A DNA stretch of 64,000 nt, taken from positions 682,001-746,000 of the forward strand of contig NZ_WKJO01000001.1 of the NCBI RefSeq assembly GCF_009674605.1. The letters are read 5' to 3'. Source of the stretch: Haloferax litoreum (GTDB lineage Archaea; Halobacteriota; Halobacteria; Halobacteriales; Haloferacaceae). The notes under the pieces were generated by a model. It was not told where the DNA came from and did no database searches. It saw nothing but the letters and a program-made list of their open reading frames with translations. The position numbers and the translations under genes were made by a program. Numbering within the stretch: position 1 is the stretch's first letter; every line of letters begins with the position of its first letter. This document shows, one piece after another, positions 27,786 through 37,456 of this stretch.

Positions 27786-28625
27786 ATGATTCCGCCCATC
27801 GCGAGCAAGTTCGTCGCGGGTGAGTCCGCGGCGGCAGCGCTCGACCACGCGCGACAGATGAACGACGACGGCGTGGCGGTCATCTTGAATCTGCTCGGCG
27901 AGCACTACCACGAACGCGGACCCGCCGACGAGGACGCCGACGTGTACGTCGAGTTAGTCGAAGACATCGCCTCGACAGGTCTCGACGCGTGCGTCTCGGT
28001 CAAGCCCTCCCAAATCGGCCTCGACGTGGGCGACGAGGTGTTCGAAGAGAACTACCGCCGCATCGCCGAGGCGGCGGACGAACACGACGTGTTCCTCTGG
28101 TGCGACATGGAAGACCACGAGACGACGGACGTGACGCTCGACGCCTTCGAGGAACTCGCCCGCGAGTTCGACGGCGGCATGGGCCTGTGCGTGCAGGCGA
28201 ACCTGAAACGCACGCCCGACGACCTGGAGCGCTTGGCGGACGTTCCCGGCAAGATTCGACTCGTGAAGGGCGCGTACGACGAACCCGCGGCCATCGCGCA
28301 CAAGAAGAAGTCGAAGGTGGACGAGGTGTACACGGAACTGCTCGAGTTCCTCTTCGACGAGTACGTCGGTGGCATCGCCGTCGGCAGTCACGACCCGAAG
28401 ATGATAGCCGCCGCGCGCGAACTCGCCGCCGAGTACGACCGAGACTACGAGGTACAGATGCTCATGGGCGTCCGCGAGGATGCACAGCGCGAACTCGCCG
28501 CCGAGGGCGTTCGCGTGTGGCAGTACGCACCCTACGGCGGCAAGTGGTTCCAGTACTTCTATCGTCGCGTGCGCGAGCGTAAGGAGAACGCGCTCTTCGC
28601 CCTGCGAGCAGTCGTCGGTATCTGA
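27786..28625 (+). CDS. putA: proline dehydrogenase
   Basis: This FAD enzyme oxidises proline to pyrroline-5-carboxylate. The 279-residue monofunctional form keeps the beta-alpha barrel signatures: the flavin-contacting VSVKPSQIG, GLCVQANLKRT and RLVKGAYDEP, and the C-terminal WFQYFYRRVRERKEN with the paired arginines that bind the proline carboxylate. It is on the plus strand alone, with A/T-rich promoter sequence (GTAATCTTTCGAT) right before the start, so probably leaderless. Confidence 0.93.
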   Translation: MIPPIASKFVAGESAAAALDHARQMNDDGVAVILNLLGEHYHERGPADEDADVYVELVEDIASTGLDACVSVKPSQIGLDVGDEVFEENYRRIAEAADEHDVFLWCDMEDHETTDVTLDAFEELAREFDGGMGLCVQANLKRTPDDLERLADVPGKIRLVKGAYDEPAAIAHKKKSKVDEVYTELLEFLFDEYVGGIAVGSHDPKMIAAARELAAEYDRDYEVQMLMGVREDAQRELAAEGVRVWQYAPYGGKWFQYFYRRVRERKENALFALRAVVGI

Positions 28626-28738
28626 GAGCGTCGGGTTTTCGCCTCGCCGGGCGGTTTCTGGAGCGTTGCACCGAGTATCGGCAGGACGAACCGTACTAGA
28701 AATCCCCTTAAGCCCACAGGTTCACACTTCGCGTATCA

Positions 28739-29380
28739 ATGTCCTCGTGGAGACGTGACTTCGCAAGCGGACTCGTGGTCCTCGTTCCGCTTCTCGTCAT
28801 CCTGTACGTCCTGTCTATCTTGTACAATAGTATCGTCAAGCTCCCGATAATCGAGAACATCCAACCACCCTACGGCTTCTTCATCGCTATCATCGTGTTC
28901 TTGATGCTCGTCCTCTCGGTGGGCTACCTGATGCGGACGACTGTCGGCCGGTTGCTCGAATCCGGACTCGACACGATGATGAACAAAGTCCCACTCGTCC
29001 GAATCGTCTACAACGCTTCTAAACTCGCCGTCGAAACCGCACTCACCGGTACCGAAGACCTCCAGAAACCGGTCCGTCTGGAGACGTGGCCGGGCATCCG
29101 GATGACCGCGTTCAAGACCGGGAAGAAGACCGCAGACGGCAGGGAAATCATCTTCATGCCGACTGCACCGAACATCACCACCGGCTTCGTGATGGAAGTC
29201 GACCCCGACGACATCGAAGAGACCGGCGAGAAAGTCGAAGAAGCGCTCACGCGTGTCCTCTCTGCCGGGTTCGCCGAACAGGACCACATCAACGAGTACA
29301 GCATCGAAGTGACCGAAGAGTCGACCGATGGAACGACGAACGACGGAACGACGAACGACGGGCCAGTCGTCAACGAGTAG
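28739..29380 (+). CDS. DUF502 family membrane protein
   Basis: This 213-residue protein has two N-terminal membrane helices (about residues 10-30 and 46-66). They are separated by a short external loop IIENIQPPYG, and a soluble beta-rich domain with MPTAPNITTGFVMEVDPDDI follows. That motif defines DUF502. Function is unknown. The C-terminus holds a near repeat (DGTTNDGTTNDG). CCTTAAGCCC about 33 nt upstream of ATG 28739 is the likely TATA region. Confidence 0.88.
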   Translation: MSSWRRDFASGLVVLVPLLVILYVLSILYNSIVKLPIIENIQPPYGFFIAIIVFLMLVLSVGYLMRTTVGRLLESGLDTMMNKVPLVRIVYNASKLAVETALTGTEDLQKPVRLETWPGIRMTAFKTGKKTADGREIIFMPTAPNITTGFVMEVDPDDIEETGEKVEEALTRVLSAGFAEQDHINEYSIEVTEESTDGTTNDGTTNDGPVVNE

Positions 29381-29431
29381 GGACTCTGCGCGAGTCGCGA
29401 CGGGCAAAAATGAAGATACAGTGGTCGTCGT

Positions 29432-30370
29432 CTACTGTTCGTCGACGTAGGTGAACCACTCTTCGTGGTCGTCGGTGCGACGCTCCACGAGGTCGAAGAA
29501 GGCGGTCTGGAGTTCCTCGGTGACTGGACCGCGCGTCCCCTCGCCGATGACGACGTTGTCCACCTTCCGGATGGGCGTGACTTCTGCGGCGCTACCGGTG
29601 AAGAACAGTTCGTCGGCCGTGTGGAGTTCGCCACGGCTGATGACGGCGCTGTCGTCGACTTCGTAGCCACGTTCGCGGGCGAGCGTGATGACGGTGTCGC
29701 GGGTGATGCCGTCGAGGATGCTCTGGGAGAGACCGGGCGTGAGGATTTTGCCGTCACGGACCATGAAGAGGTTCTCACCGGGGCCTTCGGCGACGTTGCC
29801 TTCCTTGTTCAGGACGATTGCTTCGACGTAGCCGTTGCGGCGGGCCTCTTCTCCGGCGAGAAGGGAGTTCACGTAGAGACCGGTCGTCTTCGCGTTCGTC
29901 GGAATCTGGCTGGAGGCGTGCTTGCGCCACGACGAGACCATCACGTCGACGCCGTTTTCGAGGGCGTCTTCGCCGAGGTAGGTTCCCCACGGCCACGCCG
30001 CGATGGCGATATCGGTCGGGTTGTCCTGGGGACTCACGCCGAGCGAATCGTAGCCGTAGTAGGCGATGGGGCGGATGTAACACCCGTCGAGGTCGTTGCG
30101 CTTGATGACCTCGATGGTCGCCTCGGTGAGTTCCTCGGGCGTGTAGTCGATGTCCATGTTGTACGGCTTCGCGGAGTTGTAGAGGCGCTCGAGGTGTTCT
30201 TCCCAGCGGAAGATAGCCGGGCCGCGGTCGGTGTCGTAGGCGCGAACACCCTCGAAGATACCCGTGCCGTAGTGAAGTCCGTGCGAGAGGACGTGAATCT
30301 GCGCGTCGTCCCAGTCCACGTATTCGCCGTTCATCCAAATCGTGGACACGTCCATGTCGTCAAATCCCAT
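29432..30370 (-). CDS. ilvE: branched-chain amino acid aminotransferase
   Basis: This PLP enzyme makes valine, leucine and isoleucine from their keto acids and glutamate. The 312-residue fold-type IV protein shows FEGVRAYDT, the catalytic lysine in NAKTTGLYVNSLLA, the phosphate-binding EGPGENLFMV and the GITRDTVI region. Start ATG 30370 is just after a divergent promoter region; an internal ATG at residue 6 is possible. Complete and normal length. Confidence 0.95.
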   Translation of the reverse strand: MGFDDMDVSTIWMNGEYVDWDDAQIHVLSHGLHYGTGIFEGVRAYDTDRGPAIFRWEEHLERLYNSAKPYNMDIDYTPEELTEATIEVIKRNDLDGCYIRPIAYYGYDSLGVSPQDNPTDIAIAAWPWGTYLGEDALENGVDVMVSSWRKHASSQIPTNAKTTGLYVNSLLAGEEARRNGYVEAIVLNKEGNVAEGPGENLFMVRDGKILTPGLSQSILDGITRDTVITLARERGYEVDDSAVISRGELHTADELFFTGSAAEVTPIRKVDNVVIGEGTRGPVTEELQTAFFDLVERRTDDHEEWFTYVDEQ

Positions 30371-30463
30371 GTAAGGCCCTTCGGTGGCCCCCCTCTAAAA
30401 TCATGACGAACCGGCCACCGCGTCCCCCGGGAATCTATGGTTACCTGTCAGTATTTCCATAGT

Positions 30464-31354
30464 ATGTCACTCGAATCTGTCGCCGTCACCGGCGGTACGG
30501 GAAGACTCGGACCAACTGTCGTCAGCCACCTCCAGGCCCACGGGTACACAGTGACCAACCTCAGTCGGAGCGGTGGGTCGGACCGCGCAGACAACGACGT
30601 CCGCGTGAGTGCGACCGACCCCGGTGACCTCGTCGCGGCACTCGCGTCCGTCGAGGCCGACGCCATCGTCCACCTCGGGACCATCTCGACGCCCGACCAC
30701 GACCCCGGCCACCGCGTCTTCGAGAGTAACGTCCAATCGACCTACGTCGTCCTCGAAGCGGCGGCGGCCCTCGACATCGAGAACGTCGCCATCGCGTCGA
30801 GCATGAGCGCAAACGGCGGGTCGTTCGAACCTGACCCCGCGCGAATCGATTATCTTCCCATCGACGAGTCACACCGCGCAACCCCGTCGAATCCGTACGG
30901 ACTGGGAAAGTACATCGCTGAAGAGACGGCGACGGGGTTCGCCCGCCGCAGCGACGCGCCGACGACAATCGCGAGTCTCCGCTTCCCGTGGATGCCGAGT
31001 ACAGCGGAGGCACGAGAGGCGTTCGCCGAACGCGACCGGACGCTCGCCGGACTCCGCGACGACGGTGTCTTCCACACGGCCAGAAACACCCTGTTTGCCT
31101 ACCTCGGCCGGGAGGATGCCGCGAGACTGGTCCGTCGGGCTATCGAGGCAGACTTCGAAGGACACGAAGTGTTCTGGGCGGCAGCAGACGACACGTCGAC
31201 GACAGTCGAGTCGGCGAAGATTGCTCAGGAGGTGTATCCAGACGCCGGGGTTCGGACACCTCTCTCGGGACACCAGTCACTCGTCTCGACAGAGAAAGCA
31301 CAGGAGATGCTCGGGTGGGTACCCGAGTGGTCGTGGCGCGACGAACGCGTCTGA
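30464..31354 (+). CDS. NAD-dependent epimerase/dehydratase family protein
   Basis: This 296-residue extended short-chain dehydrogenase has the nucleotide-binding motif TGGTGRLGPTV at the N-terminus and the catalytic YGLGK. Its substrate cannot be told; nucleotide sugar or uronate processing are both possible, and no sugar genes are adjacent. ATG 30464 (MSLESVAV) is preferred over 30437. It is divergent from ilvE and convergent with ribB. Confidence 0.87.
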   Translation: MSLESVAVTGGTGRLGPTVVSHLQAHGYTVTNLSRSGGSDRADNDVRVSATDPGDLVAALASVEADAIVHLGTISTPDHDPGHRVFESNVQSTYVVLEAAAALDIENVAIASSMSANGGSFEPDPARIDYLPIDESHRATPSNPYGLGKYIAEETATGFARRSDAPTTIASLRFPWMPSTAEAREAFAERDRTLAGLRDDGVFHTARNTLFAYLGREDAARLVRRAIEADFEGHEVFWAAADDTSTTVESAKIAQEVYPDAGVRTPLSGHQSLVSTEKAQEMLGWVPEWSWRDERV

Positions 31355-31384
31355 AGAAAAGTCGGGAGTCCGAGATGGGTCGAG

Positions 31385-32068
31385 TCAGCGAAGCGCGTCG
31401 ACCAGTCGTTCGCCGTCGACGAACGCCAAGTCGTGTCGGGTCGCGTAGTCGCGCGCAGTGGCCTTCGGGAGTGCCGCACCGCTCTCGTCGTCGAGCATCT
31501 CACAGACGACGACGGCGGGTGGGACGTCCGCCTCGTCGGCGAGGGCTAATCCGAGTTCGGTGTGGCCCTGTCGGTCGTCGAGGAGGTTCGGCGCGCCGCG
31601 GAGCAAGTGGACGTGGCCGGGTGCGCGAAACTCGGTCCCGAAGTCGTCGGCGTCGTAGTCACCGAGGCGCGTCGACTCGGCGACGGGCGCGAGACGAGAG
31701 ATAGTCATCGCGCGGTCCCGGTCGGTGATGCCAGTGAAGGAGTCACGGTGGTTCACCGTGAACGAGAACGACGACCGAGAGTCGTATCCGAGGTCGTGGG
31801 AACTCGCGGCGGGGTGGTTCAGCACGTCGTCCATGAAGGGTAACGAGAGCGTCTCGGCCACGTCGTCCGGGAGGGCGACGCAGACGAGACCACCGGCGTC
31901 GTTGCGCATGCGCGCGACATCGGCGGGGGTGACGGCACCAGCGGGATAGACGAGGTCGACCTCGCCTTCCCGGTCGTCGAAGTCGTGAATGAGAACCGGT
32001 TCGCCCGCGCGGAACGCGTCGAGGACGCGTTCGACGCTGTCGTAGTCGCTCTCGGCGGAACGACTCAT
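31385..32068 (-). CDS. ribB: 3,4-dihydroxy-2-butanone-4-phosphate synthase
   Basis: This enzyme makes the four-carbon precursor of riboflavin from ribulose 5-phosphate, using magnesium. The 227-residue protein has [13 protein letters not shown], with the acidic metal-binding residues, then [15 protein letters not shown], and the HTELGLALA segment. It is a single-function form without a cyclohydrolase II domain. It overlaps the rbkR stop by 4 nt, so both belong to one riboflavin operon. Confidence 0.95.
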   Translation of the reverse strand: MSRSAESDYDSVERVLDAFRAGEPVLIHDFDDREGEVDLVYPAGAVTPADVARMRNDAGGLVCVALPDDVAETLSLPFMDDVLNHPAASSHDLGYDSRSSFSFTVNHRDSFTGITDRDRAMTISRLAPVAESTRLGDYDADDFGTEFRAPGHVHLLRGAPNLLDDRQGHTELGLALADEADVPPAVVVCEMLDDESGAALPKATARDYATRHDLAFVDGERLVDALR

Positions 32069-32778
32069 TCGAACTCGGCCTCCTCGACGCAGACGGTGAT
32101 GCTGTCGCCATCTTCGAGGTCCAGTACGTCACGGAGTTTGTCCGGCGCGATAATCTCCAGTTGCGACTCGTCGTGGTGGGTTCGCTCGGGCACGATGATG
32201 TGGACCGGGTCGTAGGTGTCGCCGTCCACGTCGATGGCGGCGGCGTAGCACGTCGCCGGACCGAAGGTTCGCTCGTCGTCTTCCCACCCGTCGATGGGAA
32301 CCGCGTCGAGGGCAGACATGCCCGCACGAGAACGGACCGCGTCGTCGTCGAGACGGACGTTCAGCGTCCCCGGGAACGGTTCGTAACCTAGTCGCTCTGT
32401 GAACTGTTCCATGTACCCCAGAAGCGAGATGTAGTGGCGACCCTCGCCCATCCCGCCCGTGACTTCGCCGTCAAGGACGACGACAGAAGGCGTCTCGAAG
32501 ATTCGCTGGTAGTCGGCGTACTCGCGTCGGAGGGCGGACTCACCGTCGTCGGTGACGGTGACCCACTGTCCGTCCGAGACGACTTCGCGGTCGACGAAGG
32601 CGGCCTCTTCGAGACGTTGGAGACGACGTGACGCCGTCTGATTGGAGACACCCAGTCTGTCTGCGAGACCCGAACAGGAGACTTTGACTGGGCCGGAGCG
32701 GCCACCGTCGAGGGCGACGAGTTTCAGTGTGGCCAACTCGTCGTACCCGACCGTGGCAGCAACTACCGATTCTGACAT
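32065..32778 (-). CDS. rbkR: CTP-dependent riboflavin kinase with HTH domain (RbkR type)
   Basis: This 237-residue protein joins a winged helix-turn-helix (residues 1-95: [20 protein letters not shown]) to archaeal riboflavin kinase (residues 100-237). The kinase carries [28 protein letters not shown] and the [10 protein letters not shown] motif. Kinases of this family use CTP to make FMN. The fused form is known in archaea as RbkR, which also represses riboflavin genes. Self-regulation is likely: a 10-bp direct repeat lies upstream. It overlaps ribB. Confidence 0.93.
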   Translation of the reverse strand: MSESVVAATVGYDELATLKLVALDGGRSGPVKVSCSGLADRLGVSNQTASRRLQRLEEAAFVDREVVSDGQWVTVTDDGESALRREYADYQRIFETPSVVVLDGEVTGGMGEGRHYISLLGYMEQFTERLGYEPFPGTLNVRLDDDAVRSRAGMSALDAVPIDGWEDDERTFGPATCYAAAIDVDGDTYDPVHIIVPERTHHDESQLEIIAPDKLRDVLDLEDGDSITVCVEEAEFE

Positions 32779-32816
32779 ACGTCAGCGTTCGAGCGCGCGT
32801 CCCATAAGCGTATCGT

Positions 32817-32844
32817 AAATGAGATGCATTCCAGAAATGAGATG
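32817..32844 (-). promoter_or_regulatory. tandem 10-bp direct repeat upstream of rbkR
   Basis: AAATGAGATG occurs twice without mismatch (32817-32826 and 32835-32844; 18 nt start to start). On the minus strand this reads CATCTCATTT twice, immediately before the TACGATACGCTTATGGG promoter region of rbkR. Two sites on nearly the same helix face fit a regulator such as RbkR itself. The exact haloarchaeal RbkR motif is not known to me. Confidence 0.55.
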
Positions 32845-33086
32845 GTGCCAGACAGAGGCACCGAACACTTCGTACGTGGTGACTATCGGGGCACCGGTGG
32901 TAAGTCCGTCGGTCAGTCTACCGAATCGAGAAGGTGCCGACCGAAGCCTCTCTCGACACAGAAGTTAAGAGTGGAAAATCGGGGAGTGGGATGGGCAAGG
33001 AGAGCCGGGCACAGCGGAGCAGGTGCTGTTTTCGGAACGGTCGGTCCAGGGCTACGCGTCGAGGGTCGTCCAGTCGTGCTGGTGAA
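32845..33086. other. intergenic stretch without a recognised gene
   Basis: About 240 bp between the rbkR control region and the DUF7563 gene. A perfect hairpin GGTGCC-AGACAGA-GGCACC (32844-32862) opens it. An A/T-rich AGTTAAGAGTGG near 32961 could promote a plus-strand transcript. No good acidic reading frame is present, and I matched no known RNA family. A small RNA is possible but unproved. Confidence 0.35.
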
Positions 33087-33239
33087 TCAGGATTCTGCTG
33101 CCCTGCGCTCGGCACTTATTTGGGAGATGCCGGCGTTCGCCGAACACCTCGGGCACGCGTAGACACGGCCATCGTCGTCACCGAACACGCGGACGAAGTT
33201 CCTCGACACGAACGCATCGCAGTGGTTGCATTGACTCAT
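33087..33239 (-). CDS. small CxxC zinc-ribbon protein (probably DUF7563)
   Basis: This protein of 50 residues starts [11 protein letters not shown] and ends with [10 protein letters not shown]; the two CxxC pairs probably bind one zinc. Haloarchaeal genomes hold many such mini zinc-finger proteins, and the CxHCxAxVSxxFxRVF pattern is the one I associate with DUF7563. Function is unknown, perhaps nucleic-acid binding. The ATG at 33239 is chosen over an upstream codon because it gives the usual 50-residue size. Confidence 0.82.
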   Translation of the reverse strand: MSQCNHCDAFVSRNFVRVFGDDDGRVYACPRCSANAGISQISAERRAAES

Positions 33240-33455
33240 AGTGGGGGTGGTGGCAGTGGGGTTCTGCCTCGACAGATACGTGGAGCGCACAGGATATACC
33301 GCTACTACCTAACTGGTAAGGTGTCTCTGTGCGGTGCCGTCTCATCGACGATGGAGAGCGCTGAGACGATAGTCCTCCACCGAGAGCGACGAGAGGGACG
33401 GCCGTGCTCGGACGGTTCGGAAAGGCCTTTAGCCGCCTGCCGAGAATCCGCGTAC

Positions 33456-35219
33456 ATGTTCAGACAGTTCCGTGAGGAGGTCGAGGCGGCGCTCTCTGCG
33501 GCGCTCTCGTCGCTCGACCTCCCCACCGACGACCTCGGGGTCGAGGAACCACCGGAGGACGTACCTGCAACCCTCGCCTCCAGCGTCGCGTTCCGACTGG
33601 CCGGCGTCGTCGGTGCCGCACCGCCGAGCGTCGCTGCCGACATCGCCGACGAGATATCCGTCGAGGGCTACGACTACCTCGCCGCGGTCGATACGCAAGG
33701 GCCGTACGTGAACTTCCACGTGACCGATGCCTACTACGACGACACGCTCGATTCGGCCGCCACCGACACCGAGTACGGTCGGCTTCCGTCGACCGGCGAC
33801 AGCGTCGTCGTCGAACACACGAGCGCGAACCCGACGGGACCGGTTCACGTCGGCCGTACTCGAAACCCCGTCATCGGTGACGCCGTCGCCAACTTGCTCG
33901 ACTTCGCCGGCAACGACGTGGAGCGGCACTACTACGTGAACGATGCCGGCCGCCAGATGGCCGTCTTCACGTGGGCCTACGAGACGTTCGACGAGGAGGA
34001 CCTCGACAGCGAACCCGCCCGTGACCGCATCGAATACGACCTCGTCCGGTACTACCAGAAGGGCAACGCCTACCTCGAAGACGCGGACGCCGCGGACGCC
34101 GAGGCCGCCGAAGAAGAGATTACGGCGATTCTCCAGGGCATCGAAGAAGGCGACGAAGAGACCTACGCGCGCGTCGAAGAAGTCGTCGACCAAGTTCTCG
34201 GCGGCATGCGCGAGTGCCTCGAACGCCTCCCCGCCGAGTTCGACGAGTTCGTCAAAGAGACGCGCTTCATGTTCGACGGGAGCACCCGTGACCTCGCCGA
34301 CCGCCTCAAAGAGACCGAGTACGCGGTCTACGAGGAAGACGCGTGGCAACTCGAACTCGACGACTACGGGTTCGAGAAGAACCTCGTGTTCCTCCGCTCT
34401 GACGACACGTCGCTGTACACGACGCGTGACCTCGCCCACCACGAGTGGAAGTTCGACAACTACGACCGCGCCGTGACCGTCCTCGGTGAGGACCACAAAC
34501 TGCAGGCCGGCCAACTCCGTGCCGCCCTCGACATCCTCGGCAACGACGTGGACAAACTCGAGAACGTCATCTACTCGTGGGTCAACCTCCCCGGCGGCGA
34601 GACGATGTCCACCCGGAAGGGAACCGGCGTCATGCTCGACGACCTGCTCGACGAGTCAGTCTCGCGCGCCCGCGACGAAGTCGAAAAACGCCTCGAAGGC
34701 CGCGTCCGCGACGACGACTTGGACGACGACGACATCGACCGCATCGCCCGGCAGGTCGGTATCGGCGCTGTCCGCTACGACATCGTCTCGAAGCAACCGA
34801 CGAAGACCATCACGTTCGAGTGGGACCAAGCGCTCAACTTCGAGGCCCAATCCGCACCGTACATCCAGTACGTCCACGCACGCTGCTGCGGCATCGTCGA
34901 CGAGGCGGCCAACGCCGGCCTCGACGACACCAACGTCGACCCGTCTGTCCTCACGACCGAGGCCGAACGTGACCTCGTCCGTACGATTGCACGGTTCCCC
35001 GCCGTCGTCGAAGCGGCGGCCGACGACCTCGAACCTCACGCAGTCGCCACTTACGCCCGCGAACTCGCGGAAGTGTTCAACACCTTCTACCGCGAGTGCC
35101 CGGTACTCGACGCCGACGAAGGTGTCGGTGCCGCCCGCCTCGCACTCGTCAAAGCCGCGCGGAACGCCGTGGCTAACGCACTCGCTATCGTCGGCGTGGA
35201 AGCACCCGAGTCGATGTGA
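33456..35219 (+). CDS. argS: arginyl-tRNA synthetase
   Basis: This is a class I aminoacyl-tRNA synthetase of 587 residues. [17 protein letters not shown] carries the HIGH-equivalent signature, and MSTRKGTG is the KMSKS-equivalent loop. The N-terminal Add1 domain recognises the tRNA D loop, and the C-terminal helical anticodon domain follows. GCCTTTAGCC about 25-30 nt upstream of ATG 33456 is a plausible TATA element, giving a leaderless mRNA. The frame stays open far upstream, but that part is Arg/Gly-rich and not coding. Confidence 0.97.
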   Translation: MFRQFREEVEAALSAALSSLDLPTDDLGVEEPPEDVPATLASSVAFRLAGVVGAAPPSVAADIADEISVEGYDYLAAVDTQGPYVNFHVTDAYYDDTLDSAATDTEYGRLPSTGDSVVVEHTSANPTGPVHVGRTRNPVIGDAVANLLDFAGNDVERHYYVNDAGRQMAVFTWAYETFDEEDLDSEPARDRIEYDLVRYYQKGNAYLEDADAADAEAAEEEITAILQGIEEGDEETYARVEEVVDQVLGGMRECLERLPAEFDEFVKETRFMFDGSTRDLADRLKETEYAVYEEDAWQLELDDYGFEKNLVFLRSDDTSLYTTRDLAHHEWKFDNYDRAVTVLGEDHKLQAGQLRAALDILGNDVDKLENVIYSWVNLPGGETMSTRKGTGVMLDDLLDESVSRARDEVEKRLEGRVRDDDLDDDDIDRIARQVGIGAVRYDIVSKQPTKTITFEWDQALNFEAQSAPYIQYVHARCCGIVDEAANAGLDDTNVDPSVLTTEAERDLVRTIARFPAVVEAAADDLEPHAVATYARELAEVFNTFYRECPVLDADEGVGAARLALVKAARNAVANALAIVGVEAPESM

Positions 35220-35246
35220 ACACGGGCTGAAACGACTTTTTCTGAC

Positions 35247-35384
35247 TTAGAACAAGAACGGAAGTGCGACTACCGCGGAGACGAGCGACCCGCCGAGCGC
35301 GAGGACCGTCACGGCACCGCCGCCGAGTGCCAGCAGTAGGAACAGCACTATCCACCAGAAGGGAACTGACTCAGAGTCTGCCAT
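35247..35384 (-). CDS. 45-residue small membrane protein
   Basis: Read on the minus strand from the ATG at 35382-35384 to the TAA at 35247, this frame encodes 45 residues. It has an acidic start (MADSESVPFW), one or two hydrophobic helices and a C-terminus LPFLF. The GC3 pattern and acidic-then-hydrophobic layout suit a real haloarchaeal small protein. It lies 39 nt downstream of minD4 and may be in the same transcript. No family is recognised. Confidence 0.6.
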   Translation of the reverse strand: MADSESVPFWWIVLFLLLALGGGAVTVLALGGSLVSAVVALPFLF

Positions 35385-35423
35385 AGGGGCCTTTCAGCGG
35401 ACCCGAGTAAAAGAACTTCCCGT

Positions 35424-37304
35424 TTAGCCGAGGAAGCGACTGAAGAAGCCTTTCTTCTTCTCCTCGTCGTCGTCGTCGAGCGATTCGACCTCTTCGACGA
35501 GTGAGGTGGTGTAGACGCCCTCTTCGTCGTCGTCTTCGTCTTCGTCGCGGTCGACGACTTCTGTCGACTGCTGGGTTGCATCCGGTTCTGCCTCGGCGAC
35601 GAGGGGTTCGTCCGCCGATTCCGACGATGCGTCCTCGACGACCGCGGATGCATCGTCAGAGCGGTCCGTGGCGTCGTCAGAGCTGGACGGGTCCGTAGCA
35701 TCGTCAGAGTCGGTCAGTGCTGCGTCATCATCAGCGTCTTCCGTGGGTGGGAGGTGGTCGGCGTCGGCCGTCTGTGTGTCTGCGCCCTCCGCGACGCCGG
35801 GTCCACTCGTCGGTTCGACGACGTCGTCTCCAGCGAGTGGGTCTGCGCCCATCGAGTCAGCCGCGTCGAGATTGGCGGTGACTGGGTCTTCGACAGAGAC
35901 GACGTCCTCGGGAGGTTCCTCGTCGGCAGTGGTGTCGGTTCCGTCACCAGCGAGGGGGTCGTCGTCTACCGACTCGGAGGACTCGTTGCCCTCGGACCCG
36001 AACGGAATTGCGGCGTCGAGCGCTGCTTCGGCCTCGTCTTCGAGTGTCGTCGTAGTCGACGCCGATTGGTCTGTGGCAGTCTCGTCGGGCGATGGTGGTT
36101 CCGTGTCGGCAGGCGACTCCTGAACGGGGTCTGGGTCAGCAGGCGGTTCCTGAACAGGGTCGAGAGATGGGTCGGGGTTCGAGTCGGACTCAGGTTCGGG
36201 GGGCAGGTCCAGTTCGGGTTCGGGTTCGGGTTCGGGTTCAGGTTCAGGCTCAGATGCCTGGTCCCGGAACGACTTCGGCGTCGATTCGGGTTCCGGGTCC
36301 GATTCGGGTTCCGGGTCCGATTCGGGTTCCGGGTCCGGGTCCGGCGTCGATTGTTGGTCCAAGTCGGTGTCGAGGGCCGGTTCGGGAGCGGCCTCGTCGA
36401 TGGCGGTCTCGGTGGTGGGTGCGTCACCTGCGACGGGGTCCGAGCCAGAGTCGTCGTCGGTTTCGACGACGGTCACGTCGTCGGCATCGTCGTCTGCTGT
36501 GTCTGAGGAGTCGACAACACCCTCAGTGTCAGCAGAAGTCGGCCCTGTCGGGTCACTCGTCTGGTCCACGTCGTCGTCCGAGGGTGCATCGGGTATCGGA
36601 ACTGGGTTGCCAGTGAGTGCCTCTGCGAGGGCACGGTACCCGGCGGCAGCGATACTCTTCGGCGCGCGCGCGACGACTGGGACCTGAGTACTGAGTGCCT
36701 CGCGAATCGCCGAGTCTTCGGGAACGACGGCGATGACGCCCGTGTCGAGGAGGGATGCGACCTCGTCGGCGTTCGGATTCGACTGGTTGACGCGAGTGAG
36801 GACGACGCCGACGACGTCCGCACCGATTCGTTCGCCGAGTTGGCGCGTCTTCTCGGTGTCGCCGAGTGCTTCTCGTTCCGTCGTCGAAACCAAGAGCACC
36901 TCGTCGGCGAGTTTCAGCGGGACGAAGGTGTCGTCACTGAGGCCCGCGCCGGTGTCGACGAGGACGATGTCGTATCGTTCTTTGAGTTCTTCGATGACCG
37001 GGTGGAGTTCCTTCGCGTTCGCACTGGCGAAGGCCTCCAACGCCGTCGACCCGGGGAGGACAGAGAGACCCTCTGGTCCCTCGTAGGTGGCCGATTCGAC
37101 CGTCGTCTCGCCTGTCAGCACGTCGTGGAGGGTCTCTCCGTCGGGGTCAACACCGAGAGCGCCGGCGAGATTCGGCATCCCGAGGTCACCGTCGACGACG
37201 ACGACGTCCTGCCCGGCCATCGAGAGGACGGTTCCGAGGTTGGCTGTCGTCGTGGTCTTTCCAACCCCACCTTTTGCGCTGGCGATTGCGTACACCCGTG
37301 CCAT
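35424..37304 (-). CDS. minD4: MinD/ParA-family ATPase with long acidic tail (MinD4 type)
   Basis: This 626-residue protein has a MinD-type ATPase (residues 1-250) with the deviant Walker A KGGVGKTTTT (residues 11-20). It also has DGDLGMPNLAGALG and the Walker B VLVDTGAGL. The rest is an Asp/Glu/Pro/Thr-rich tail with a DPEPES hexapeptide repeat (near residues 318-340) and a PE run. It ends with a basic, hydrophobic KKKGFFSRFLG tip that could bind membrane. The H. volcanii homologue MinD4 controls polar placement of chemotaxis arrays and archaella. ATG 37304 is preferred. It is divergent from prf1. Confidence 0.87.
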   Translation of the reverse strand: MARVYAIASAKGGVGKTTTTANLGTVLSMAGQDVVVVDGDLGMPNLAGALGVDPDGETLHDVLTGETTVESATYEGPEGLSVLPGSTALEAFASANAKELHPVIEELKERYDIVLVDTGAGLSDDTFVPLKLADEVLLVSTTEREALGDTEKTRQLGERIGADVVGVVLTRVNQSNPNADEVASLLDTGVIAVVPEDSAIREALSTQVPVVARAPKSIAAAGYRALAEALTGNPVPIPDAPSDDDVDQTSDPTGPTSADTEGVVDSSDTADDDADDVTVVETDDDSGSDPVAGDAPTTETAIDEAAPEPALDTDLDQQSTPDPDPEPESDPEPESDPEPESTPKSFRDQASEPEPEPEPEPEPELDLPPEPESDSNPDPSLDPVQEPPADPDPVQESPADTEPPSPDETATDQSASTTTTLEDEAEAALDAAIPFGSEGNESSESVDDDPLAGDGTDTTADEEPPEDVVSVEDPVTANLDAADSMGADPLAGDDVVEPTSGPGVAEGADTQTADADHLPPTEDADDDAALTDSDDATDPSSSDDATDRSDDASAVVEDASSESADEPLVAEAEPDATQQSTEVVDRDEDEDDDEEGVYTTSLVEEVESLDDDDEEKKKGFFSRFLG

Positions 37305-37456
37305 AATTCCAACTGTCGAAGTCCACCCGTGACAGCAACATAAATGTTCTCCGACCGGTGCCGTGATTATCCCGTCCGTTCGGTGACGTGTGGGTCGGTA
37401 CCGCGAGGCGTAGCCAGTCAAAGGTTACTTAGCCGCTGGATGGACTAGGAAGAGTG

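Noticed and set aside
36000-36400. Repeated GGTTCGGGTTC blocks taken as a DNA repeat or CRISPR-like array
   Set aside because: The repeats encode the PEPE and DPEPES tail of the MinD4-like protein in frame. There are no spacers of constant length, so it is coding low-complexity sequence, not CRISPR.
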